Made by a program: the position numbers and the translations under genes. The notes under the pieces are model-generated. The model did no database searches and had not been told where the DNA came from. It was given only the letters and a program-made list of their open reading frames with translations. DNA of 6,257 nucleotides from JAIBAI01 sp044238875 (GTDB lineage Bacteria > Bacteroidota > Bacteroidia > M30B66), in NCBI GenBank assembly GCA_044238875.1, contig JBIICM010000147.1, positions 1 through 6,257 on the forward strand. The letters are read 5' to 3'. Below, one piece after another: positions 1-6,257 of the stretch (positions are counted from its first letter, which is position 1; each line of letters begins with the position of its first letter).

Positions 1-3000
1 TGCGGATAATTAATCAGGGCTTGCTGAATTCCCAAACGCCCATCAACATCTCAATGGAAACCAACACCCTGTTTGCCATACAAAGTAAAAGGCTCATCGG
101 TGCGCATTTCGATTATAAATTTTCAAAGAACTTCAACCTCGGCGGCACTGTGATGAACCTGACCGAGCGCCCGCTGACCCAAAAGATCAATATTGGTGAC
201 GAACCCATTTCCAACACCATTATGGGGATTGACGGTAACTACCAGACTGACGCCCGCTGGTTGACACAGTTGATTGACCGTCTGCCGCTTTACAGCACCA
301 AGGAGATGTCGAACATCACCGCCAACTGGGAATTTGCCAAATTGATTCCCGGCCATTCGAGGATCATTGGCAAGTCTGGTCTATCCTATATTGATGACTT
401 TGAAGGAGCTGAGTCATCAATTGACATCAGAAACTTCGGAAACTGGTTTTTAGCCTCCACCCCGTCTAATCAGCCATCACTTTTCAGAGAAGGAGATCTG
501 TTTGATGACCGCGCCTATAATTACAACCGCGCCATGGTGAACTGGTACACCATTGATCCCCTTTTTGCCAGAAACGGAAGCACGACGCCTCAACATATAC
601 AAGATTCGCCCATGCAGAGTAACAACTTCATGCGGCAGATAGTCGAGACCGAAATTTTTCCCAACAAGGCCAGACCCAACGGACAGGTTCAGCTAATGCC
701 GGTACTTGATCTGCATTTCAATCCCAAAGTGCGAGGCCCCTATAATTTTGTTACAGGCGATGGTGCTTATGCAAGAGGCCTGAATCAGGATGGCACACTG
801 AAGAGTCCGCGTTCACGCTGGGGCGGCGTAATGCGCAGGATTGAAACTACCGACTTCGAATCGGCCAACATTGATTATATCGAATTCTGGATGATGGATC
901 CGTTTGCTGACGGACTGGGGCCGGGCACTGCCATTAATTCAGGTACGGGCGGAGATTTCTATCTCAACATCGGGAATATTTCAGAAGACGTTTTGCGCGA
1001 CGGTCATCAGGCCTTCGAAAATGGCCTTCCGGTAACGCCTGATAATAAGAATTTTGCCTATTCCACCTGGGGTAAATATCCTACGGCACCGCCCCTCGTA
1101 AACGCCTTCGATAATAATCCGCCGTCAAGGCCTTTACAGGATGTTGGTATGGATGGCCTGCCCAATGATTCAGAGCGGGTTTTCTTTCAGGATTATCTGG
1201 CTCAGCTGCAAACAATACTCACGCCCGAAGCCTTTAACCGCTTCAGAGATGACCCCTCTAACGATGATTACCGGTTTTTCAGAAATACAGAGTTCTGGGA
1301 TGCGCAGCAGGCAGATATCCTCACACGCTATACCCGGTATAATGGGCTTGAAAACAATTCCCGTTTGGGTGATGACCCTGTAGAGCCTTATCCAACAGCA
1401 CAGTCGCCGCTCCCAAACATAGAGGATATTAACCGCGATAATACACTGAGCACCTCCGAAGCCTATTTCCAGTATCGGATCAGTCTGCGCCCCCAGGATA
1501 TGGTGGTTGGCCAGAATTATATCATTGACAAGGTAAACGGAAAGGGCACGCTGGCCAATGGTAAACCCATCGAAGTTGCCTGGTATCAGTTTCGTGTACC
1601 CATCAGGAATTATACCCAGAAGGTAGGATCAATCAGCGACTTCCGCTCAATCAGGTTCATCAGGATGTTTTTCCACAACTGGCAGGAAGAGGTTGTAACA
1701 CGAATGGCAAGGCTTGAACTGGTTAGGGCTGAATGGCGACGGTATAATTACAGCCTGAAAGATCCGGGCGTTTATATAGGAGAGGATCTGAATACCCAAT
1801 TTCAGGTATCAACCGTAAATATTGAGGAAAACGGCGCCAAAACACCGGTAAACTATGTTTTACCTCCCAAGATCAGACGCGAAGTAGATGTTACTACAAC
1901 CAACCTGCAGCAGCTCAATGAGCAGGCGCTTCAGATGCGTGTTTGCAACCTTAACGACGGTGATGCAAGGGCTGTGTTCAAAACTACCAACCTCGACATC
2001 AGGGCTTACAAAAAAATTAAAATGGAAGTGCATGCCGAGTCAATGAGCGGCAATGCTTGGCCCGATAATCAAATCACCTGTTTTATCAGGCTTGGAACAG
2101 ATTTCTCGAACAATTACTACGAATATGAAATTCCGCTGAAACGTTGTCCTGACGGTGCTACCAACCCTGAAACCGTATGGAACAACAGTTTCGACTTTGA
2201 CCTTGAAGCCCTTGTAAATGCCAAGGTGAAGCGCAACCAGGAGATGATCTCCAACCCCAACCTGAAAGTTAACGAGGCCTATTATTCATCAGATCCGGCC
2301 GTACCCGGCAGCCGCATCACAATACTCGGGGTGCCGCAGATCAGCGGACTGAAAACCATTATGATCGGTATCCGCAATCCGCAGAACGATGAAGACAACC
2401 CCTGGCCTGACGATGGAGCTGTTGCCTGTGCAGAGGTTTGGGTGAATGAGCTGCGGTTGTCAGATTATTTTGAGGCCGGAGGCTGGGCAGGTAATTCAAG
2501 GGTTACAGCCAAGCTGGCCGATCTGGGCAATCTGGCCCTTGCCGGAAGTTTCAATACGTTCGGATTTGGCAGCATTGAGAAAAAACCCATTGACCGCAGC
2601 AGGGCCAACAATACCTCCTACAGCCTGATCAGCAACCTTGAACTGGGGAAATTCTTTCCAAAAACCTGGGGTATTTCACTCCCCTTGTATTACGAATTCG
2701 GGGAGAGTTTCAGCAATCCGCAATTCAATCCGCTTGATGCCGACGTAAAATTCCGCACCAGCTTGGATTATCAGGCCACTGATGCAGACCGGACTGCGCT
2801 GCGCAACCTTTCACAGACCTACCAGAAAAGAAGAAGCTTTAACTTTACCAATGTGCGGAAAAACCGCAGCGGCAGCGGCAAGCAACATATTTACGATATT
2901 GAAAACTTCGACTTCACCTATGCTTTCTCCGATAACCTGCAACGCTCACCCCAACTTGAATACAATTACACTAAAAACTATGATGTAGGGCTGGGCTATA

Positions 3001-5111
3001 ATTTCGCACCCAAACCGCTCAGTTTCGAACCTTTTAAGGACGCCAAAATTTTCAGCAAAACAAAAGCCTTTGATCTGATCAAGGACATTAACCTGAACTT
3101 CCTGCCTTCAAACATTACTTTCAGATCTGACATTGCCAGGGATTATAATGCACAGAAGCTGCGCAACATTGCTGAGGAAGATTTTCTGGTGATTGAGCCC
3201 ACCTATTTCAAATCATTCACCTGGAACCGAACCTACAACATCAAATATCCGATTACAAAAGCCCTGCAGGTTGATTTCAATGCTGTGAATCAAAGCAGGA
3301 TTGATGAAGAGCCCGGTGAGCTCAATACCCCAGCCAAGCGCGATTCAGTGAAGAAAAATCTCATGCGGGGCGGAAGAAACGTTAATTACCAACATTCCAT
3401 CAATGCCTCCTATACCCTACCCTTCTCTAAAATTCCGGTGCTTAACTGGATTTCATCTTCCGCCTCCTATGCCTCAACCTACAGTTGGGTAGCAGCTCCA
3501 CTGGTGCGTGATTCGATCAACCCTGAAAAATTTGCGCAGAACCCTTTCGGAAATATTATTCAGAATTCAGGAACGATTAATCTCAGCGGACAAGGCAATC
3601 TGACCCAATTATACAACAAGGTGCCGTATCTTAAAAAAGTAAATCAGCGCAAACCACCTACGGCAAGCGACAAGAAAAAGAAAGCCCAGAAGAAAAAGGC
3701 CGGAGAGAAGAAAGATTCCACAGAGAAAAAGGAAACCCCATTTGATCAGGTACTTGCTCAGGCTGCCAAATTTTTGATGATGCTTAAGAACGTATCGGTA
3801 ACCTTTACCGAAACCAACGGCACCATGCTGCCCGGTTATGTTAACAATTCGAGAAACGTAGGGCGCGACTGGGCAAGTAAAACACCCACCATGGGCTTTG
3901 TGCTCGGCAGCCAGAAAGACATACGCGCTATGATGGTTGAAAGGGGCGCTATGACGAAATCAACCGCATTTAACAATGCCTACACCCAAACCCTCACGCA
4001 AAACCTTACATGGAACGCTACCATTGAACCTTTGCCGGGCTTTAGGATCAATGTTAACGCCAACCGGAACTTTTCAGAAAATTTCAGCACCATTTACCGT
4101 TATAATGAACTGAGCAATTCATTTCAGGAGCTGAGTACCTTGCGCACGGGCAATTTCAGCACGTCAATCAATACCTGGGCTTCGGCATTTGAACGCCCCG
4201 ACAATAACCTGCACTCAAGTACGAATTTCAATAAATTTCTGCAAAACCGGCGTCAGGTTGCCCAGCGGCTGAGTAACAATCCCATTGATCCCAATACCCA
4301 GTACCCGACCGGCTATGGCAGCACCCATCAGGATGTTATGATTTACGCCTTTCTTGCAACTTATGGCGGTATGGATCCTGCGCGGATGGAAACCACACTG
4401 TTTCCTTCCATTCCCAGACCGAACTGGAGGATTACCTACGATGGGCTAACAAAAATGGAGTTCTTCAAGAAGTACTTCAAAACCATTTCGCTTTCACATG
4501 CCTTCCGCTCTACCTTTAACATAGCATCATTCACTACCAACCTTTTATCTATTCAGGATCCTAACAGTATCGACCAGACGGGCAACGTAATACCACCGCT
4601 CAACGTGCTGATGGCCTCTATCTCAGAGCAGCTCGGCCCGCTTGCAGGTATTGACATGACCTGGAAAAACAGCCTGATTACCAAATTTGAAATCCGCCGT
4701 AACCGCGACCTTTCACTGAGTATGCAAAACTCACAGCTTACCGAGGTAACCGGTCGCGAGCTCACCATTGGCAGTGGTTACATCATCAACAATGTGGAAT
4801 TACCCTTTAAGATCGTTGGTTCAACCAAGAAAATAAAAAGCGACCTGAATGTACGCTGCGATATTTCGGTTAGAACCAATAAAACGGTGGTCAGAAAAAT
4901 ACCCATCGAAGGGGCTACACTTTTTGATCCGATTCTTTCAGCCGGGCAACGCAATATCACCATTAAACTAACTGCCGATTACGTGATTAACACCCGGTTC
5001 ACAGTTCGTTTTTTCTTCGACAGGATGATGAACAGACCATTCATTTCAAACCAGTTCCCCACATCCAACACCAATTTCGGATTGAGCCTGCGCTTTACGC
5101 TGAATCAATAA
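1..5111 (+). CDS. sprA: T9SS outer-membrane translocon SprA (5'-partial, C-terminal ~1,700 residues)
   Basis: SprA (called Sov in Porphyromonas) is the giant outer-membrane beta-barrel through which the type IX secretion system exports folded cargo. The published structure is a single-chain 36-strand barrel. The frame is open from base 3 to the TAA at 5109-5111, so the gene enters from the left. About 1,702 codons are present; full-length relatives are roughly 2,400 residues, so perhaps 650-800 N-terminal residues, including the signal peptide, are missing. Family hallmarks include NLTERPLTQ and NIGDEPISNT (near 160-215), IPGHS followed by SYIDDFEGAESS (345-420), VWVNELRLS (2436-2462), KLADLGNLALAG (2511-2546), NPLDADVKFRTS (about 2727-2762) and GFVLGSQKDIR (3894-3926). 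Much of the rest alternates polar and aromatic/hydrophobic residues, as in beta-strands, and the protein ends in a strand-like FGLSLRFTL segment typical of outer-membrane proteins. A lysine-rich segment lies at 3669-3737. There are no internal stops or frameshifts. The identification comes from recalled family motifs, not an alignment. Confidence 0.96.
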   Translation, partial: RIINQGLLNSQTPINISMETNTLFAIQSKRLIGAHFDYKFSKNFNLGGTVMNLTERPLTQKINIGDEPISNTIMGIDGNYQTDARWLTQLIDRLPLYSTKEMSNITANWEFAKLIPGHSRIIGKSGLSYIDDFEGAESSIDIRNFGNWFLASTPSNQPSLFREGDLFDDRAYNYNRAMVNWYTIDPLFARNGSTTPQHIQDSPMQSNNFMRQIVETEIFPNKARPNGQVQLMPVLDLHFNPKVRGPYNFVTGDGAYARGLNQDGTLKSPRSRWGGVMRRIETTDFESANIDYIEFWMMDPFADGLGPGTAINSGTGGDFYLNIGNISEDVLRDGHQAFENGLPVTPDNKNFAYSTWGKYPTAPPLVNAFDNNPPSRPLQDVGMDGLPNDSERVFFQDYLAQLQTILTPEAFNRFRDDPSNDDYRFFRNTEFWDAQQADILTRYTRYNGLENNSRLGDDPVEPYPTAQSPLPNIEDINRDNTLSTSEAYFQYRISLRPQDMVVGQNYIIDKVNGKGTLANGKPIEVAWYQFRVPIRNYTQKVGSISDFRSIRFIRMFFHNWQEEVVTRMARLELVRAEWRRYNYSLKDPGVYIGEDLNTQFQVSTVNIEENGAKTPVNYVLPPKIRREVDVTTTNLQQLNEQALQMRVCNLNDGDARAVFKTTNLDIRAYKKIKMEVHAESMSGNAWPDNQITCFIRLGTDFSNNYYEYEIPLKRCPDGATNPETVWNNSFDFDLEALVNAKVKRNQEMISNPNLKVNEAYYSSDPAVPGSRITILGVPQISGLKTIMIGIRNPQNDEDNPWPDDGAVACAEVWVNELRLSDYFEAGGWAGNSRVTAKLADLGNLALAGSFNTFGFGSIEKKPIDRSRANNTSYSLISNLELGKFFPKTWGISLPLYYEFGESFSNPQFNPLDADVKFRTSLDYQATDADRTALRNLSQTYQKRRSFNFTNVRKNRSGSGKQHIYDIENFDFTYAFSDNLQRSPQLEYNYTKNYDVGLGYNFAPKPLSFEPFKDAKIFSKTKAFDLIKDINLNFLPSNITFRSDIARDYNAQKLRNIAEEDFLVIEPTYFKSFTWNRTYNIKYPITKALQVDFNAVNQSRIDEEPGELNTPAKRDSVKKNLMRGGRNVNYQHSINASYTLPFSKIPVLNWISSSASYASTYSWVAAPLVRDSINPEKFAQNPFGNIIQNSGTINLSGQGNLTQLYNKVPYLKKVNQRKPPTASDKKKKAQKKKAGEKKDSTEKKETPFDQVLAQAAKFLMMLKNVSVTFTETNGTMLPGYVNNSRNVGRDWASKTPTMGFVLGSQKDIRAMMVERGAMTKSTAFNNAYTQTLTQNLTWNATIEPLPGFRINVNANRNFSENFSTIYRYNELSNSFQELSTLRTGNFSTSINTWASAFERPDNNLHSSTNFNKFLQNRRQVAQRLSNNPIDPNTQYPTGYGSTHQDVMIYAFLATYGGMDPARMETTLFPSIPRPNWRITYDGLTKMEFFKKYFKTISLSHAFRSTFNIASFTTNLLSIQDPNSIDQTGNVIPPLNVLMASISEQLGPLAGIDMTWKNSLITKFEIRRNRDLSLSMQNSQLTEVTGRELTIGSGYIINNVELPFKIVGSTKKIKSDLNVRCDISVRTNKTVVRKIPIEGATLFDPILSAGQRNITIKLTADYVINTRFTVRFFFDRMMNRPFISNQFPTSNTNFGLSLRFTLNQ
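3669..3737 (+). other. Lysine-rich low-complexity segment within SprA
   Basis: This 23-codon stretch has 11 lysines, arranged as runs of four, three, two and two, with Glu, Asp, Ala, Gln, Gly, Ser and Thr between them, and no aromatic residue. It interrupts sequence that otherwise alternates like barrel strands, so it is most likely an exposed, flexible loop. Whether the loop faces the periplasm or the outside cannot be told from the sequence. It is in frame and does not look like a sequencing artefact, although A-rich runs in it are prone to indel errors. Confidence 0.8.
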
Positions 5112-5132
5112 ACATAGATTTTTATCAGTTGC

Positions 5133-5163
5133 TTGGTGATTTATTTTGTTTGATGTACGTTTG
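5133..5163 (+). promoter_or_regulatory. Bacteroidetes-type promoter for gcvH-vanZ
   Basis: TTG at 5133-5135 and TACGTTTG at 5156-5163 match the Bacteroidetes -33 (TTG) and -7 (TAnnTTTG) elements, separated by 20 nt, within the usual range. The -7 match is exact at all six fixed positions. Transcription would begin at about 5168-5172, leaving only about 10 nt before the gcvH ATG. This site would let gcvH be transcribed independently of sprA. Read-through from sprA is also possible, since I see no convincing terminator in the 68-bp gap. Confidence 0.65.
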
Positions 5164-5179
5164 ACGCAAAATTTACAGC

Positions 5180-5560
5180 ATGTTAATTCCTGATCAACTC
5201 CTTTACACCAAAGACCACGAATGGATTAAAATTGATGGCGATACTGCCATCGTTGGCATCACCGATTTTGCCCAGGGCGAACTTGGCGATATTGTTTATG
5301 TTGAAGTTGACACCGTAGGCGAAAGTGTATCCGAGGGAGCCGTATTCGGTTCTGTTGAAGCTGTAAAAACTGTTTCAGATCTTTATATGCCGGTGTCAGG
5401 TGAAATTCTTGAACTCAATGAGACCCTTAACGCTTCGCCTGAAACGATCAACTCAGATCCTTATGGTGAAGGCTGGATCATTAAGGTGCGGCTTGCCGAT
5501 GCTTCTGCCGCAAGCAAGTTATTGTCGGCTCAGGTATACCGCGAGCTCATCGGCCACTAA
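5180..5560 (+). CDS. gcvH: Glycine cleavage system H protein (lipoyl carrier)
   Basis: GcvH is the small cytoplasmic protein whose lipoyl-lysine arm carries the aminomethyl group from GcvP to GcvT and is reoxidised by the dihydrolipoyl dehydrogenase. The 126-residue product has the normal family length. Visible hallmarks are YTKDHEWIK (residues 9-17), GITDFAQGELGDIVYVE (26-42), the lipoylation motif GSVEAVKTVSDLYMPVSGEI with the modified lysine at K63 (codon 5366-5368), and NSDPYGEGWI near residues 90-100. The ATG at 5180 gives the standard H-protein N-terminus. No Shine-Dalgarno sequence precedes it; the leader is A/T-rich, which is usual in this phylum. gcvT and gcvP are not in the window, so the rest of the complex must be encoded elsewhere. 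Its stop codon overlaps the next start. An additional role as lipoyl donor is known for some H proteins but cannot be seen here. Confidence 0.97.
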   Translation: MLIPDQLLYTKDHEWIKIDGDTAIVGITDFAQGELGDIVYVEVDTVGESVSEGAVFGSVEAVKTVSDLYMPVSGEILELNETLNASPETINSDPYGEGWIIKVRLADASAASKLLSAQVYRELIGH

Positions 5561-5562
5561 TG
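5558..5562 (+). promoter_or_regulatory. TAATG stop-start overlap coupling gcvH and vanZ-like gene
   Basis: The gcvH stop TAA (5558-5560) and the following ATG (5560-5562) share one base. Such overlaps usually mean a terminating ribosome re-initiates on the downstream gene, so the two proteins are likely made from one transcript in linked amounts. The coupling is inferred from the geometry. Confidence 0.75.
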
Positions 5563-5904
5563 TGGAGGTATGCAGTTCCTTCGTTTATCTGGACTGCTGT
5601 TGTAACAGTTCTCTGCCTGCTGCCAGGTAAAGATCTGCCTGAAGTAAACATTGTTAATTTCGATAAGTTCAGTCATCTGTTTGTATTTGGGCTGCTCTGC
5701 TGGTTATACCTGCGCTGGCACAAGGCGGTTCTGGAAAAAAGCTTCAAAGGTGGATTGGCGGTTACGCTGGCCATTATGCTCTATGGCGGATTGATGGAGG
5801 TACTGCAGGGAGCCTTTTATATCGACCGCAGCGCCGATTTACTGGATGCAGCAGCCAATTGCACAGGATGTTTAATCGCCTTTGCCATTCATTTGCGCAA
5901 ATAA
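5560..5904 (+). CDS. VanZ-family small integral membrane protein
   Basis: This 114-residue hydrophobic protein has about four predicted membrane segments (roughly residues 5-21, 38-52, 65-82 and 99-112). It carries the VanZ-like signature: LPG after the first helix (21-23), FDKFSHLFVFGLL (34-46), GLMEVLQ (77-83) with E80 and Q83, then R90, SADLLDAAANCTG (91-103) with D93, D96, N100 and G103. The conserved charged residues near the membrane suggest a functional site, but the biochemical role of these short chromosomal VanZ proteins is not established. The founding member, VanZ of enterococci, gives low-level teicoplanin resistance; nothing here implies resistance. The ATG shares its A with the gcvH stop (TAATG), so translation is probably coupled to gcvH. 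I see no promoter of its own. Confidence 0.87.
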   Translation: MWRYAVPSFIWTAVVTVLCLLPGKDLPEVNIVNFDKFSHLFVFGLLCWLYLRWHKAVLEKSFKGGLAVTLAIMLYGGLMEVLQGAFYIDRSADLLDAAANCTGCLIAFAIHLRK

Positions 5905-5923
5905 GCCGGCTTTTATATTTTTG
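5892..5923 (+). promoter_or_regulatory. Bacteroidetes-type promoter for deoC
   Basis: TTTG at 5892-5895, inside the last codons of the vanZ-like gene, and TATTTTTG at 5916-5923 fit the -33 and TAnnTTTG -7 elements, with 20 nt between them. Initiation would fall at about 5928-5932, giving a leader of about 15 nt before the ATG at 5946. The region is T-rich, so a chance -7 match is somewhat more likely than at the gcvH promoter, but the spacing is identical in the two. Confidence 0.6.
5903..5912. repeat. Perfect 10-bp palindrome AAGCCGGCTT in the deoC promoter spacer
   Basis: AAGCCGGCTT equals its own reverse complement, starts within the vanZ-like stop codon and lies between the -33 and -7 elements of the predicted deoC promoter. 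With no central loop it would make a poor RNA hairpin (about 3 bp closing a CCGG loop), although a T-rich run follows, so a weak terminator for the vanZ-like gene is possible. A protein-binding operator is the other reading. Neither is proven. Confidence 0.5.
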
Positions 5924-5945
5924 ATTGATTCAAATTACTACAAAC

Positions 5946-6257
5946 ATGGCAAGAACTTCGTTACGTTATCAGCCCTTTGAATCCCCGGCAATTGATCAGG
6001 TTGGCGTAGAAGAACGTTGTGCAAGGTTCCAAACCAGAAGCATAAAAAAGGAAAGTAAAGTTTCTGCTCTTAAGCTTGCCATGCGTATGATTGACCTTAC
6101 TACCCTCGAAGGTAAAGACTCGGAGGGTAAAGTTCGTCAGCTCTGTTACAAAGCCATGCACCCACACGATCATTTGCCGGGTGTTCCGCAGGTAGCGGCT
6201 GTATGCGTATATCCGACCATGGTTCGCACTGCGCGAAAAGCCCTGCAAGGCAGCAGT
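5946..6257 (+). CDS. deoC: Deoxyribose-phosphate aldolase, class I (3'-partial, first 104 codons)
   Basis: DeoC cleaves 2-deoxy-D-ribose 5-phosphate into glyceraldehyde 3-phosphate and acetaldehyde, via a Schiff-base lysine, in deoxynucleoside catabolism in the cytoplasm. The frame is open from the ATG at 5946 to the right edge. Residues 48-54 (MIDLTTL), 62-70 (KVRQLCYKA) and 83-90 (VAAVCVYP), followed by RTARKAL (94-100), match the first strands and helices of the DeoC TIM barrel; in E. coli DeoC the same blocks read MDLTTL, KVIALCHQA and AAICIYP. The catalytic aspartate and Schiff-base lysine lie further downstream and are outside the window. The N-terminus is about 33 residues longer than the E. 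coli enzyme, as in the longer human-type enzyme. The ATG was chosen because it lies shortly after a promoter and gives a plausible N-terminal extension; no Shine-Dalgarno sequence is seen. An alternative start at M46 or M48 would leave an unusually truncated barrel. Confidence 0.93.
   Translation, partial: MARTSLRYQPFESPAIDQVGVEERCARFQTRSIKKESKVSALKLAMRMIDLTTLEGKDSEGKVRQLCYKAMHPHDHLPGVPQVAAVCVYPTMVRTARKALQGSS

Noticed and set aside
21..23. TTG as the start codon of the long SprA reading frame
   Set aside because: The frame is open back to base 3 and the protein is already deep inside the SprA family sequence here; the gene simply enters from the left edge.
4553..4963. Two antisense open frames opposite the 3' part of sprA
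   Set aside because: They lie entirely within conserved SprA coding sequence and their translations look like no known family.
5124..5140. ATCA...TGAT inverted repeat followed by T-rich DNA, as a terminator after sprA
   Set aside because: Only four A/T-rich base pairs with a 9-nt loop; too weak to call a terminator.
5160..5170. TTTG-ACG-CAAA inverted repeat overlapping the gcvH -7 element
   Set aside because: A 4-bp repeat that reuses the promoter's own TTTG; likely chance in A/T-rich DNA.
5560..5904. Glycopeptide-resistance gene
   Set aside because: VanZ is only the family name; no other van genes are present and chromosomal VanZ-like proteins are widespread in organisms without such resistance.
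5961..6248. Antisense open frame opposite deoC
   Set aside because: It mirrors a confidently identified coding gene, has no recognisable protein features and no promoter; a shadow frame.
1..6257. CRISPR array, transposon, phage, toxin-antitoxin or defence system
   Set aside because: No direct repeats with spacers, no transposase or integrase, no attachment-site duplications, and coding sequence fills nearly the whole window with ordinary genes.

Overview
The window is a stretch of Bacteroidota (Bacteroidetes) chromosome. Three lines of evidence agree. The largest gene is the C-terminal 70% or so of sprA, the outer-membrane translocon of the type IX secretion system (T9SS), which is known only from this phylum. 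Both recognisable promoters match the Bacteroidetes sigma-70 pattern (TTG, 20-nt spacer, TAnnTTTG). The gene starts lack Shine-Dalgarno sequences. Codon use and base composition look uniform and moderate throughout, with no sign of foreign DNA. I cannot place the organism below phylum with confidence.

Layout, all on the + strand: (1) 1-5111, sprA, cut by the left edge so that the N-terminus is missing; (2) 5112-5179, a 68-bp gap holding a promoter; (3) 5180-5560, gcvH, the lipoyl-carrier H protein of the glycine cleavage system; (4) 5560-5904, a four-helix VanZ-family membrane protein whose ATG overlaps the gcvH stop in a TAATG junction; (5) 5905-5945, a short gap that, together with the end of the vanZ-like gene, carries a second promoter with a 10-bp palindrome in its spacer; (6) 5946-6257, the first 104 codons of deoC (deoxyribose-phosphate aldolase), cut by the right edge.

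Functionally this is a mixed housekeeping and secretion neighbourhood. SprA exports T9SS cargo (gliding adhesins, hydrolases, other surface proteins) across the outer membrane. GcvH shuttles the aminomethyl group in glycine catabolism and can also serve in lipoate metabolism. The VanZ-like protein is of unknown function but is probably co-translated with GcvH. DeoC degrades deoxyribose 5-phosphate from nucleoside salvage and appears to have its own promoter. I found no CRISPR array, mobile element, tRNA/rRNA or defence system, and no previously undescribed system. The points most worth a second look are the lysine-rich insert in SprA, the gcvH/vanZ coupling beside sprA, the matched pair of promoters, the palindrome in the deoC promoter, and the eukaryote-like long N-terminus of DeoC.
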